Shown: positions 1-13,247 of the stretch, piece by piece
Position numbering within the stretch: the first letter of the stretch is position 1
How the letters are laid out: each line of letters opens with the position of its first letter
Assembly (NCBI GenBank): GCA_009823395.1
Contig: CM020511.1
Span: forward strand, 7,922,501 to 7,986,500
Source of the DNA: Thamnaconus septentrionalis
Lineage: Eukaryota > Chordata > Actinopteri > Tetraodontiformes > Monacanthidae
Reading direction: 5' to 3'
Length of the DNA stretch: 64,000 nucleotides
Position numbers and translations under genes: made by a program
The notes under the pieces: generated by a model
The model's database searches: none
What the model was told of the DNA's origin: nothing
What the model saw: the letters and a program-made list of their open reading frames with translations, nothing else

Positions 1-183
1 CCGTAAGCAACGTGAGCAACCCCGGACACGTTCCGTAGCCCCGGACAGATTCTGTACTTACACCGGAAAACGGTCGACTGGCTGTTAATTGTCGCTGTTC
101 ATCAGGAAGGATGCGAGGTACTTTGCTCTTCTTCTTCTTCTTCTTCTTCTTCTTCTTCTTCTTTCTTCTCTTCCCCCCCACAG

Positions 184-345
184 GGCGGGAAGAAAGGCGA
201 GAACTTCGACAAGTTCTTCACGGCGGCTCCGTCGGCGCTCACACCGTCCGACCCGGAGATTCTAGCAGCCATCAACCAGGAGGACTTCCAGGGCTTCACC
301 TTCCTCAACACGGAGTTCGGCCCCTCGCCTCTCACCGCTGTTTGA
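184..345 (+). CDS. prkcg: Protein kinase C gamma, last coding exon (C-terminal tail; gene starts outside window)
   Basis: This exon encodes the last 53 residues of a conventional PKC, a Ca2+/diacylglycerol-dependent Ser/Thr kinase; the gamma isoform is neuronal. It begins directly after a CTT-rich pyrimidine tract and a CAG acceptor (181-183), and TGA lies at 343-345. The reading frame shows the AGC-kinase tail: GENFDKFF, then the turn motif ALTPSD, then the hydrophobic motif FQGFTF, whose Thr is the known tail phosphosite position in PKCs. The final residues ([12 protein letters not shown]) differ from the mammalian isoforms I remember. Isoform gamma is chosen because the next genes downstream are cacng7, cacng8 and cacng6, as in the mammalian block; from the exon alone alpha or beta cannot be fully excluded. 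The catalytic domain and C1/C2 domains lie to the left of the window. Confidence 0.9.
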   Translation, partial: GGKKGENFDKFFTAAPSALTPSDPEILAAINQEDFQGFTFLNTEFGPSPLTAV

Positions 346-850
346 AAATGACCCCCCCCCCCGCTCCACCCTACCACCCCGGGGCTGCTCCAACCCCCCC
401 CCCGGAACCCTTCCTCAGCGGAAAAAAGTAGTTTTAAAACACAATTTAAAGGCTGAAACAGAACCGCCCGCCGCCGCCACCAAACTGTGACATTTACGTG
501 GGAAAACATCAGAGCGCCATTGTTGGTGTGTGTGTGTGTGTGTTAGTTGTTCTGATAGCCTCGGAATAACATGCAACTCCGTCTGTAGGTTTCCAGCCAG
601 TCATTTTTCTAAAGGTTTAAGAGAGCCAGAAAAAAAATCAGAAAGTCTCTGAGTGTTGTGTCTCTCTACAACGATTTTGCTTGGTCACTCTCGATTTTCA
701 GAACCTAGTTATTATTGCACCGGGATCACCTTCCAGCCCGGCACATTTCACACTTTTCCGCTTTTGTTTCCTCACAATTTTGAGAAGATTTTTTTGCTCC
801 AAGCTGAAAAAAAAATCGCATTTCGCCGCTTGCATGTTATTTTCTTAGTC

Positions 851-913
<63 letters not shown>

Positions 914-1155
914 TCTCTCTCTCTCTCACTCTAGCTCACTCACTCGTGCGTGTTTTATCATCCGTCTCACTCCAGCTGTACATGTGTGTGTGTTGGAGTG
1001 TGACTGTGACGCACACAGCGGCCCGGGCAGGTTCCTCTGGCACGGCCCGACCTCCCCGTTTAACGTCACACGCGCTGACCTCAGATGGCCGGCTGAGAAG
1101 CTGAAACAATGCAGCAGCAGCGGCAGCGCTGACTGGACGCCCCAGTCAATGTGCA

Positions 1156-1193
<38 letters not shown>

Positions 1194-1465
1194 TACTACC
1201 ACCCCTGGCTCGTTACCCACTCTGCCGTGCTCTATTATCACTGCAAGGCAGCCTTCACATTACTGTCACTTTCAGAGTCTTTTATTCACTTGTTATCATT
1301 ATCATTATTATTATTATTTCTATTTCTCTGCACGCTGAGCAGGCGGGCCGGGGGAACGAGGCTGCAGTGCTGCATTGCACCGGCAGCTGAGCCGAACGAC
1401 GGCGGCCTTAAGAGGAAACTGCCCTTTAATAATCGCCGGCTGGATTTTCTCTTTTTTTAAATAAA
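346..1465 (+). other. Probable prkcg 3' UTR with candidate polyadenylation signal
   Basis: No reading frame with protein character follows the stop codon. The stretch carries C-rich DNA, a (GT)n run near 524-541, a long (CT)n tract at 855-929 and a (CA)n tract at 1158-1190. The first canonical AATAAA on the plus strand that I noticed is at 1460-1465, so a 3' UTR of about 1.1 kb is possible. The exact end is inference; a transcript end from RNA-seq would settle it. Confidence 0.4.
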
Positions 1466-2251
1466 AACAAGGATATTGTACAGGTATACTGGTATTCTTC
1501 ACGATGCATGCCGTATAGCTTTATACAGTGTAATGATGTACAGACGACATTGATTAGGTGTAATTAAACAGCGAGGCTAGCCGGGACTGCTCAATACGTG
1601 GAAAGAGAGAGAGAGAAAAAAAAGAAGCAGCGCTGCCGTCCGACGTTATCTAAGCGTTACAGTCGCGGCAGATTAATATTCCCCTTGTAAGGCAATAAAG
1701 CAGCTGTTCGTCCCGCGCACAAGCCACTTTGATTTATGGTTTTCCTCCATAGCGCGCATTCCTCATCCAGAGGCGTCGGCCGGCGCAGGTTTGCTCGGAG
1801 TGTGCGTGCGTGTGTGTGTGGGCGTGCGTGCGTGCGTGTGTGTGTGGGCGTGCGTGCGTGCGCGTGTGTCATTCTCAGACCGTGATTGAACTGTCAAAGG
1901 TCACGCCCTCCGATTGGAGCGCCAGCTCAGACAGTTATCACACCACATAATACTTCCTTACGGCAAATCGATAGTAGATAGCGCAATAGATGATTTATGT
2001 ATCTGTTAGTTGACTTCATGCCTGTTTCTGGGATGAACACGGTCAGCGGGGGTGGGGGAGTAGAAAAAAAAATAAACTTGTTGGGAATGAAAATGTGATG
2101 GGCTCGAGTGTTTCATTCATTCTGCTGATGCAGTGTTGTGCAACTTGATCCTCCTCTTCCTCCTCCTCCTCCTCTTCCTCCCTGCTTTTACTCACTGTCA
2201 CACTCAGAAGTGCCTCTATCAGGAACATGCAAATACTGGTCACACACACAC

Positions 2252-2284
<33 letters not shown>

Positions 2285-3106
2285 TCCCCGCCAAAGCTGC
2301 TGACCCTCGGTTTGTGCCGATACTGTAGTTGTCGAAGCAGCAAAAGCACCTGGCAGGCGTCTCGCTTCCAGGCAGCGGCGCAGCGGCGGCAGCGGCCTCC
2401 TCCCCTCCGCTGCCCCGCCCTCCTCCCCTCCGCTGCCCCGCCCTCCCAGCCGCCGGCGTGATGGGACTCATATCCCCCACAGAGATCTCCGCTATAACGA
2501 GTTGACCTTCACATTAAAATCTCATCAACTGGGTGTCTCCTGCCGTAGCTCCCTCTCCTCCTCCTCCTCCTCCTCCTCCTCCTCCTCCTCCTCCTCCCGA
2601 TCCGTCCTTCATCTCTCTTTCCTTTGCTTCTCTGACACAACACCACAAGGTTTTTAATGAGGTTTTTTTTCTACAAATTTTGTTTGTTACCATTTTTTTT
2701 TTTTTTTTTTTTTTTTATTAAATAAAAAAGGTCTTAAAAATCTTGGAATGTTCACTTTCAACCCTTTTTAAAGGCTATTCATGATCTAATGGTATATGCT
2801 GCATGAATTCATGTTGACACAAGAGAAGTTAAGTAGGGTTGACTGATACCAGGCCTTTTTTTTCCATTCACTATATTGAAGACAAATTGAAGAAGACTTT
2901 TTTTTTTTTTTTTTTTTTGTTCATGGAAGCTATTTTTTTACAGAGAAAAAACAAAAACACTTTTTCATCATTCTTTCGAAAATAAGAAAGCTACAAGGTG
3001 CTGCATTATTAAACCACAACTGCAACCTCTCCTCCAACCTTGAGATGCCCGCCTTCATGTAACCGAACCTCTGACAGCACTCTCCTCCTCGCTCCTAGTG
3101 GGGCGC

Positions 3107-3137
<31 letters not shown>

Positions 3138-4270
3138 CGCTCCATCACTCAGTGTCAAACCGCGACGTGATGCAATCCCCGTCATCCTGCGTCCGACTCT
3201 CCTTCTTTTCTCTCCCTCCTCGCGCTCTCGTCTTTTTCCCACCACTTCCCTCCTCCTCGGGCCCCGAGGTCAGAGAGAGCGGTGGACTATTGATACGGCT
3301 GCTAAAAATACAGTATCCCTAAACCGGCCTGCTAAAAATAGAACAGGGGACACGACGGTCCGCCAGAGACGGGCAGGAAGGTGCGACGGGGGAGGGGGAG
3401 GGTCGACTGGATGTGCTAATTGAGCAGCGTGCACTCATAGCGTTGCGGTAAATGAAATGCGCGGCCACCTCCTCCTGTTCCCTCTGCACTTTGGGATCAG
3501 AGTGTGCAAGCAAGCTGCGCCAGTTAAAGGCTCAGTGTGCGAGATTTAGCGGCATCTGATGGTGAGGAATCAGATTGCAAACCGTGTTAATTTCAAGGCC
3601 TGTCTTCTGAAGTGATCTCACATCCTTTCCTATCAGCTGCAGAGATCCTCATGCTGGGCTACTGTACTTTCTTGTTCTTACTTGTGAAAGGCAGGTTTTG
3701 CAGGTTTTGTGACTTCAATGAACTTAAAACATAAGGTACGTATATTTGTTGTTGATGTTACATTTCATGCTAAGAGATCCCTTAAATTGTTCACGCATTG
3801 GCCATTTGTCGTGACTTTCAGAGGCTCTCTTTCATGAAACATGAGTGCATCAGTTTCAAATATGACAAGTCTGGTGACATTAAACACGAATGTATGTGTA
3901 TGTTGGGGTTTTTTCCCCTCTCTTTCTTTTTTCTCTTTCCACTTGCTATGCATTGTGTAGTTTAAGATGAATAGTAGGCGGGCATTAACAAGCTTTGCTT
4001 CTGCCTCAGCCTTTTTCAGTCAAATTGTGATTTTTTTTCCCCCCTTCTGCTGTTTTGAAGTGTATATAGGCTATGACTGAAATAAACAAAACTAAACTAA
4101 ATATGAGAAGTGATAAGAAATCTTTGAAGATTAGGCGGGGCTTTAAAAAATACAGAGACAGATATGAAGAAAACATTGTTTCAAACATCCACATCTGATA
4201 ACCAGGAACTCCGCAGCTGTATGAAGATCGTGAGACCGTAGATGTGCAGTTTTATACCCCCACCCCAACC

Positions 4271-4305
<35 letters not shown>

Positions 4306-4318
4306 CCTCTCACACACA

Positions 4319-4391
<73 letters not shown>

Positions 4392-4559
4392 ACCCCAACA
4401 CTTTCTCCCTCCTCTGTCCCTGGCGTTGTAGCCAAAGTAGCTCGCTCAGCCGATCCACCGCAGTGCCTGGGACACACTGACGGGAAGGCACGAGGGCGCG
4501 GGATTAGGAGGGCGCGCGGTGGGGTTTTGAGAGGCACCGAGAGACGCGGAGGAGAGAAA
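1466..4559. other. Intergenic DNA between prkcg and cacng7, microsatellite-rich
   Basis: I see no gene here. It holds GT/GTGC-rich tracts (1800-1868), (CA)n (2240-2284), (TCC)n (2553-2597), poly-T runs near 2692-2716 and 2900-2918, (GT)n (3106-3133) and a large compound (CA)n-(CT)n block at 4274-4388. Open frames in this stretch are translations of these repeats and have no recognisable domain. Confidence 0.6.
4274..4388. repeat. Compound microsatellite (CA)n then (CT)n
   Basis: A CA run is followed at 4321 by an almost uninterrupted CT run of about 68 bases. It lies roughly 300 bases upstream of the putative cacng7 first exon, so length variation here could affect promoter spacing (inference). 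The homopyrimidine part can form triplex DNA in principle. Confidence 0.9.
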
Positions 4560-4707
4560 AGGGGTGAGCGAGCGGAGCGGGAGGAGGAGGAGACTGGGAG
4601 GGAGAGAGAGAGAGAGAGAGAGAGGGTGGGAGGAAGATCCAGCAGGCTCCCCGCTGTGAGGCTTCTCTCGGGCTGCACTGACGTGTGCGCACGACTCTGC
4701 CGGCAGG
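4560..4707 (+). promoter_or_regulatory. Putative cacng7 promoter / non-coding first exon ending at a splice donor
   Basis: The DNA from about 4420 to 5260 is GC- and CpG-rich compared with its flanks, and a strong donor (CAGG then GTGAGT) lies at 4708. The coding part of cacng7 begins exactly at a splice acceptor (8428-8429), so at least one upstream non-coding exon must exist. This donor is the best candidate seen. The start of this exon is not defined by the sequence; the given start is approximate. Confidence 0.4.
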
Positions 4708-5943
4708 GTGAGTGTGTTTTCCCTCTTCCCGACTAACTACAGCGGCTCGCGCTCCTCTCTTCCGGCGACTGCGCCTTTCCCCCCCTTTCTTTCTCTTCTC
4801 TCTTTCTTCCTCTCCCTGCGTGACTCAGTCTTTCAAAATGTGTTTGCGGGAGTCTCTTGTTTGTGCTATTAACGCGCCCTCTTCCTCTCCCTCCTCCTCC
4901 TCCTCCTCCTCCTCTGCCCGCTCGCCCGCCCGCCCGCCCGCTCGCTCGCATTCGGCGTGAGATGAGAGGAACGCGCGCAGAAACGCACCACGTTCAAATG
5001 TTGCGTGGCTGCATGGCTGCGGGTCGCGGAGCCTCCCCGCTGCCGCTGCACCACGTCCGCCACGTTTCCGCTGTGGCTCACATGTCCCCCGCGCTCTGTT
5101 TATCATCCCCCCGAAGTCCGCGTGGAAGGACTTGCGCATGTGTGTGTGCGCGTGCGTGCGTGCGTGAGAGAGAGAGGGAGAGAGAATGTGTGTGTTTGTG
5201 TGTGCTGCTCTACTCCGGCGCGCGCTCTTTAATGTGTGGTGGCTGCGCAGCTTGTGAAATACTTGCGCAACGCCCCCCCCCTCCCCCCTCCCGTTGAGTG
5301 AGGGTCTCTACCTGGTTCCTCTGCCAATGACTGACTCGGTTGCTTCTCGGGCTGAATTCAAGCGCGCGGGTTCGGTTCGCTCAGATCAGGCGCACCCCCG
5401 TCTTGCGCGTCCATGTCTGATACTCCTTTTCTTTTCTTCTTCTTCTTCTTCTTCTTCTTCTTCTTCTTGGGCCAAGGTCTTATCCTACATCTGCTTGACA
5501 TACTCTTTATGTACCTGCTCGGATGCAGACAGAGCAAACGAATGATCACCTCCCACCCAAAAACCGTTTCCTGCCGCCCCTCGCACCCCTGACTCGTGTT
5601 TCCGGTGGCTGCACATCCAAACACCGCATCTGTTCGCCGTCAGCCCTTTTCCTCTTTCCCGTGTCAGCGTCGAGGCGGCACAGTGTGCGCGCGCGGGGCT
5701 GTGACGGATCACAGGGAATTAAACTTTTCTGCCACCCCCCTCCCACCTCCACCACCTCCTCCTCCTCCACCCTTGTGGCTCCTATCTAACCGATTCAATT
5801 GGCTCATTACTCTCGGGGTGATGGGGAGCTGAGGGGCCTGGCTCACAGCACTAAAATAGGATTGTTATCACAAATCTAACAGGCAGACGGAATTTTCTCT
5901 ACTCAATCTCCATCCCACAATGGCCCACAGTGGCTGCTGAGGA

Positions 5944-5991
<48 letters not shown>

Positions 5992-8429
5992 CACCCTGCA
6001 GCAGATGCGGGTTGTGGATTTTTGTGCGTTTCTGTCAGATTTCTTTGTCTTTTCAAGTCCCAGACTGCTGGTTTGTCGAGGGAGCTGTCCGAGGTGCTGA
6101 ACAGGTCTGAGCGAGCCGCTCATCCACTCGCTCCCGCTGCGGTGCAACTCCAGTCGATTCACAGCTTCAGCTTCAGTCTTTCGTTCGTTCCACTGCGCAC
6201 TCGATGGTGTGATTGTCTCTCTTCCTCTCTGCATCCCCTTGTCATCTTTATTAATCGACCAGCACCACCACCACTTCCATAATCAGCACTATACCTGCTG
6301 TAGAAGAGTTCTCACAGGAACTATTTCTGTATTTGGACCACAAATTCCAATTTTCTGCAACGTCTGAACAAAATTTGTAACAAACTGGAATCAAAGTTTA
6401 GTATTTCGCCTGAAAGGGGGCCAGTTCCATCCTTTTCTCTTGTCTAACTACATTGTCTTGTGTTTGTCCGGCGCTACAGTTCACCATTTACTGGCTGTGC
6501 TCCAGGCTAAGCAGCGTCTTGTAGAGGGTGAATAGGCCTCTGTTTTATATGGTGGCTTTACAGTCTGCTGGCTCTTTAAAGCTGTCACATTCGCCCACCG
6601 GGGGCCTTCGAAGACCATAAGAACCGTTTAAGGTGCTGCCTGCTCATCAGCGGCGCTGACATTTATCCACTCACACAGCCATGGATTTGCCTTCGGGCTG
6701 ATTTCAGGTTCAGCCGCGCAAGGTGCAGATGTCAGGGATTGGAAACACAGATCGCCCCAATAAGACTGACCCAGGGCTTGACCCATAGACGGCCTTGCAA
6801 GAATTAAAACATTTAACTTTTTAGTTATTGAAATAAGGAAAGACTAAAGGGATATTTCTCCACTGTTTAAAATGAATTTCTTTTTCTTTTACAAGAAATT
6901 ACCGAGAATTGCTGAGTTTAGTGTCTATTCCACAAAATTATGAAGGAAAATGAGAAGATCACTTTGAATAAAAAAAATACAAAAATGTAAAGCCGTGACA
7001 ACAAGTAATTCAAAACAATTTGACACAAAATCTATACAGAGCAGATAGAAAAGCACAAACCTTGTCAAATTCTAAACTTGCTGCACCAGCTGCTGGGACT
7101 AATTTCACATCTGTCTGCTCAGAACACGACTGCAAGAGTGAGGACGACGGCACATTTTCTCTATCTGTACCAATTTTTTTTTTTTGTGACAGGAAGGGTC
7201 AGACACCACAGGCTCAAAAAAAAATAATTCTGTTCGCTGCTCCAACTGTAAACAACAGAGACAGGGTGGGAAAAGCTTCCTTGGCAATCACTGAAGTGCC
7301 ACTGCGGTTGTGAAATTGCCAGGCTCCACTTGTCAGTGTGCATTTACGCATCAGGGAAGGGCAGGTGCATTCCTTCATGGCTATAATTGGGCTCCTCCAG
7401 ACAGTTACAGTTGTTAGCGATGTCACAGTTCATTTACTCTCATTTACTGAGAGAAGATTGTATTTTCTTTTTCTTTCTTTCTTTTTTTTTGCAAAAAAAT
7501 ATGCAACCAACTAATAACATCTGCCAAAAAAAACAACAACAACAAGAACATCAGCAGGAAATGCTGAGTGCCCACATCAACAACACTGTCATCCTACCGT
7601 TCGGGGGGAAAATGGAAAGGTGTCAGCTTGAAATGGAAAGTGATGCCATTTTAATTACCCAAAAAGATGAGTGAGATTTTTGTATAAACATGTCGACAAG
7701 CATGTGTTGTCACATAGAGGAGGAACACCGGAGCTAGAGCTAGTTGAAAGAGAGAGAGAGGGGGGCTTTTGATGGGACAGCTTCATTACAGAGCGATGGT
7801 CTTTCATGTGGCCACACACCGAAGGCTTAACCACACATATACACACACACACACACGCACACACACAAGTGCGCGCCAACTAGAGGAAGAAGAAGAAGAG
7901 GGCTGGATGCAGTGAGGATTTGCAGTGAAGCCAGTCGGTCCTCAGTGGACCAGAACTAAGTCTCAGAAAGACCATGTGTGAGTCTCACGACCCACCCTCC
8001 TCCACCACCACCACCACCACCACCACCACCCCCTCCCACCCCACACGCAAACATCCACCGCCGAATCCTCGCCTAACTTCGGGAAGGTTTGTCGTGAAGT
8101 CGTCATCTGTTGCGTTGGCTCCTCTCTGCCCTTTTACACGATTGGTTGCCACTCGATGTGTCACCAAGTCTTCTTTTGGCGGTAACTGGCAGAGACAGGG
8201 AGATGGCCGCTGGCACGTTTTACATGTGCCTGAGTCACATGTCCGTCTCGGCGATACCTCACCCCCCCCACCCCACCCACCCTCACCCCGATGACCTCCT
8301 TCCCTCCCTCCCTCCGCCGCCGCCGCCGCTTTTTCAGATTCTAACCTCCAGTTTTGAAAGCAACCCCCCTCCTTCCTGTCTGACACCCTTTTGCTCTCAC
8401 CCCCGCCCTCCCTCCCTCCCTCCCCCCAG
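4708..8429 (+). other. Putative cacng7 5' intron
   Basis: If the donor at 4708 is used, this is the intron leading to the first coding exon. It contains (TTC)n at about 5426-5468, (CAG)15 at 5946-5990, (CAC)n near 8002-8031 and C-rich/TCC-rich DNA just before the acceptor. No coding sequence is recognised in it. Confidence 0.35.
5946..5990 (+). repeat. (CAG)15 trinucleotide repeat
   Basis: Fifteen uninterrupted CAG units. It is not in a recognised coding exon; it lies between the putative cacng7 first exon and its first coding exon. On the other strand it reads CTG. Confidence 0.95.
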
Positions 8430-8660
8430 ATGAGTTCGTGCAGCAGCCGCGCTTTGACCATCCTGTCCACAGTGTTCGGAGCCTGCGGGCTGCTGCTGGT
8501 GGGGGTGGCCGTGTCCACCGACTACTGGCTCATCATGGTGGAGGGCATCATCCTGCAGCAGAACCAGAGCATGGAGGTGAAGATGGCGCTGCACTCGGGC
8601 CTCTGGAGAGTGTGCTTCGTGGCCGGTAGGAGAAAACGCACACATATGCACACACACATA

Positions 8661-8691
<31 letters not shown>

Positions 8692-11264
8692 TGACTGCAC
8701 CTTGACGGTGATGGCCGCTGAAGGTGGATGCATGTGCTCCACATGGCAATGGCACACGTGCACACGCAAAATACCTCTTTGCATGTGCGCTGGCAGAGGA
8801 TAGACGGCCTGAATGGATGGACCAGGATAAAGGGAGCGAAGAGGGGAGAGAGAGAAAGGGAGATGATGGGCTCTGAAGCCCAAGCTGTCATAAAACATGA
8901 TCATTATTTGCCAGCAGCATCAGACACTTGTGCTGTTTAGTTTTTATTGCTTAATGCATCCCCAGAGAGAAAGTTAATATTTTCCCCCATTCTTTCTATG
9001 CACGTGTGTGTGTGTGTGTGTGTGTCCAGGATCAGAAAACGGGAGGTGCGTGTCGGCAGAGTACTTCACTGAACCCGACATCGAGATCACCACTGAAAAC
9101 ACGGCAAACATCCTCAGTAAGTCAACGCTAAAGCATCGTCCAGCGTCCAGCACTGGGTCAGGTTCCCGCAGTAACAGCTGATTTGCGGGTTTGGATCTGT
9201 GTGCGTAAAATAACATGCGGCTCGGTTCACGGCTTTTAGATAAAGGCATTAAAATTTTGGAAAAGGTAAACTACAGAGTATCATTATTCACTATCTGCGC
9301 AACGGTCATTGGTTCAGCTCTTTAAAGCGTTCACCATCTAATAACACAACTTGTAATTGGACGAGAGAATCAGCGAACATTGCTGCCACCATCTGACAAG
9401 TGCTGCTTTTAGAACAGTAGAGTAGGTATTTGAGAAATAAGGTGGTAAAACGTACAACTGTCCCTTTTTGATGTTGCTGAAGTGTTTCCCTGATTGATTA
9501 ACTTTTCTCCTCCATGGATTCTAAAAACACATTACAGTTCGCCTCTGCTCAACGTCGCTTTAGTCTGGACAGAAATTAAGTCTCTTGTTACATCTGTAAA
9601 GTTTCTTTACACAGATTAAACGTTTAAAATCATTAAATGTAATAAACAAGCGCTTTTCACTCACTCGTATGGGAGTGAGTTGAGAACCAAGCTTTTATTG
9701 GAAGAGCTGCTTCATTCAGGTGAAGCCTTGTTTGCCCACTGGCACCTTTACTGAGGCCATATTGTTCAATATTCAGATAATATGTCCCAAAATTATGACG
9801 TTAAATCAAATCAAGTCAAATTTGACTCGTTGCATTTTTCTGTTTTCTGTAGTTAGAAAATGAATGTCGGCATTTTGGACTTGGACTGAATATTTGACAT
9901 TTGACTCCTGTGGTTACATGAATTATTCACCAAACTTCTAAAAAGCAGATAGTTGTGCCATGTAACAAAAATCTTGGGAGATGAGCAAGTGAAAATAAAT
10001 TAGGTCTTCAAATTAATTACATTTTTTGAAAAGAATGAACTCCAAAAAAAAGAATGAACTTTTACTTTACCTGGAACTGTCCTTGACAGATAATCATTTC
10101 AATAATCACCCCATATACAGTAAGTCACTGTTGAGCCAAAGAAGCTATATACTGTTATGTATGTATGCAATGGAAATCTATGCAAATGTGGGTCGTTTTA
10201 TGCAGTTGCACACATTTACATTTCATACATCGTTCAACTTTAATATGATTCTTTCAATATTATAGCAGTCAGAGGTTTCCTGGGGGATAGTTTGGGCGAG
10301 TGACGGCCAATTTCTGCAGACTAATCTGTTGACGCTGAGGTCATTTTGCAGAATGACTCCACCATGGGCCCTGTAGAAAAGCCTCTAAGTGCATAGCAGA
10401 TTGAGCAGAGTGTGTCACTCAGTTGAAGGACACGTGCGATCAGCTGATGCGCTGAACTCTGCTTCCTCTCCTCCCCGCAGAGATGGTGAGGACCGCCACG
10501 CCGTTCCCCATGGTGTCACTGCTCTTCGTCTTCACGGCCTTCGTCATCAGCAACATCGGCCACATCCAGCCCCAGCGCACCATCCTGGCTTTTGTCTCAG
10601 GCATCTTCTTCATTCTCTCAGGTACTCTCGTCGCCAGCGTCACTGCTTGATAGATTACAGCCGCCCGGTGAGTCCGGCGCCGCGTGAGAAGACCCTCCTT
10701 CTCGGCGCTATTTTTAGTGCATGCTGCAGGTGTGTGGACAGGAGGAGAGGGAGCGTTCGTGAGAGGCTCTTGGCTCTCAACATCATCATCATCATCATGT
10801 ATGTGAGTCTGTCCAAGCACATAGATGAGGTTAAAACCACAGGCAGAAAAGAAAGAAGCATGTTCACTTAAAATTTCTTCTCCCTAATCCACTTTCAATG
10901 GAGGAACAGGGACCTTTTCTGATCTGCATCGTTGTTGCAGAATTTCGCAGAGGAGAATAAGTCCCCATCAAACATCTGGTGCACCCAGCTGTCCAATTTG
11001 TCTGAAAATGGCAGAGTTAACATGACGGCTTGGCAGAAATGTCCTGGTTCACTGTAGCCAGCGTGCTAGGTTAGCTATTAGCTTGTTGCATTCATCAGAG
11101 CTCGCGCAGATATGCTCGTGACCACAAGGTTGAAACGGATGTTTCATTTTAAGGAACTCAAGAGTCAAAATTGTATTGATTTTTCTTCTTCGTTGGTTGA
11201 CGTTCTTCCCCTCTGTGAGTCTCTAGAATGGTTACGCGGGTTCAGAAAACGCCATCGAAGCCTC

Positions 11265-11314
<50 letters not shown>

Positions 11315-13011
11315 GTGTTGAGACGTAAATGACATTTATAAATTCAGAGTGAACGATCCATACATTATTCCAGAGTACCAGAACAGGTTTCCCCAGCCCT
11401 CCCTGCATTATGTAATAAACCATTTTGAACAGCAGGTGGCTGTAATGCTCTCGTTTTCGCCCTCTGTGGGTCTGGCAGACTGTCAGGAGCCGCTGGAGCT
11501 CCTGTTCTCTGAAGGCTGCTGCTGCTGCTGCTGCTGCTACTACTGCTGCTGCTCCTTTACGTGTTGGAGAGCAAAGGAAAAAAAAAAAAAAAAAAAAAAA
11601 AAAAGCAGGCACGAGGCATCAAAGACTCCGCCGCGACAGCTCCGACTCGTTGTAGCGGGGACTCGCTGATATAAAGGGAGTAGCAAAATAATAAGGATTA
11701 TGTAAGCGCGGGGTTATGTAATGTCCTGCACAGGAAGTGTCGCAGTGTTTTCACTATATGAGGTACTATTTGGATAATGGGGCTGATCACGTGGAGGGAT
11801 GTTGTGATTGGATTGGGTTGTTGCGGGGTTTTTTTTTGGGTTTTTTTTTGAACAATTAAACTGTCTTCCTCCTTCTGCTACTCACCCTCTCCTCCTCCCA
11901 TTCACACTGCCTCCCAGCTCTCAGTGCTCTTTGCACATCCTCTTCCTCTTATTTCCTACACGACTGTGTGTTCAGTGTGCACCCGTCCACTGTATTTGGG
12001 TGTGTTTGTGGCAGCTCTGGTCTAGAAAAGTGGTCTGGCCTCTAAACGCTGTGGCTTGGTGTCTGCGGCTCTCTTTTTTCAAATTTTGCCACATTCTTTC
12101 TATCTTAACCCCCGCATCCATTTGCACTTACCGCCTATGTGTGTCCCTTAGTCCTTTTGTGTTAACTTATTCAGAAGGTGATGTACTTTCCCCCGCGTGA
12201 TTGACAGCAGCATGGTTTGTGCATTTTCCCCCTGCTTTTCAATTTTAAACCCACAACACGACCGCCGGCGTTAGCCATTCACAGTGGGGGGGTGGGGGTG
12301 GGGGGGGCCTGACAGCCAGTGAGGAACATCTGGATGTTGCAGCGGGCAGGCGGAGGCTGAAAACACGCACGTATTCTGCTGCAGTGTGCAGCTTTCTTTG
12401 AATATTGATTATCCCGTGTCGGTCCCATGTTGCATCTCATGCATTTAAAATGTCCAAGGTTGGTGGGAGACGTGGGGAGTGTCCCAGGGAGGAGTGCATT
12501 CAGAGTGTCCCTGTGTACTGCTCCAGGGTGAGGAGGGTGATTTTTAGTTTTTAAGTCAATCCTGGCTGCCTGTGCAACCAACGCACTGAATCATTTAAAG
12601 TGGCGACAGATGAATGCAGTGTGCATCTCCTTCTTCCTCTTCTTCCTCTTCTTCTCCTTTAGGTCTCAGCTTCTCTCTCTTCTGCTGAGATGTTGGCAGA
12701 GGAACATAGAATACAGTTGGTTGGCTCGGTCCCGCTGTATCCCGTCACTCTGTGTGTTAATAGCGCAGCTGTCTGACTTTCTTCATAATGGCGGAGCTGC
12801 GGACCATCCCTCTGCCCCGTCTGACTCCGGCTCTCGCTGTCGCCCTCAATGTTCTGTGTCCAGGCCTCAGTCTGGTGGTGGGCCTGGTGCTCTACATCTC
12901 CAGCATCAATGACGAAGTGATGAATCGACCCCGAGAGCCCGAGCAGTTCTTCAACTACCACTACGGCTGGTCCTTCGCCTTTGCCGCCTCCTCCTTCTTA
13001 CTCAAAGAGGT

Positions 13012-13051
<40 letters not shown>

Positions 13052-13214
13052 GTTCATCTCTCGTAATGCGCCGCGTGTGAAGAGGCGTCAGTTATGTGCT
13101 GAGTTGTAATGTTGCAGCAGGATTGTATTTCTTGGCTTGAGAGTGTGGAAGCAAAATGGTCAGAAGACATTTTAAAAAAAAAGAAAAGAAAAAGAAGCCC
13201 CAAACTAAAGGGAT

Positions 13215-13247
<33 letters not shown>

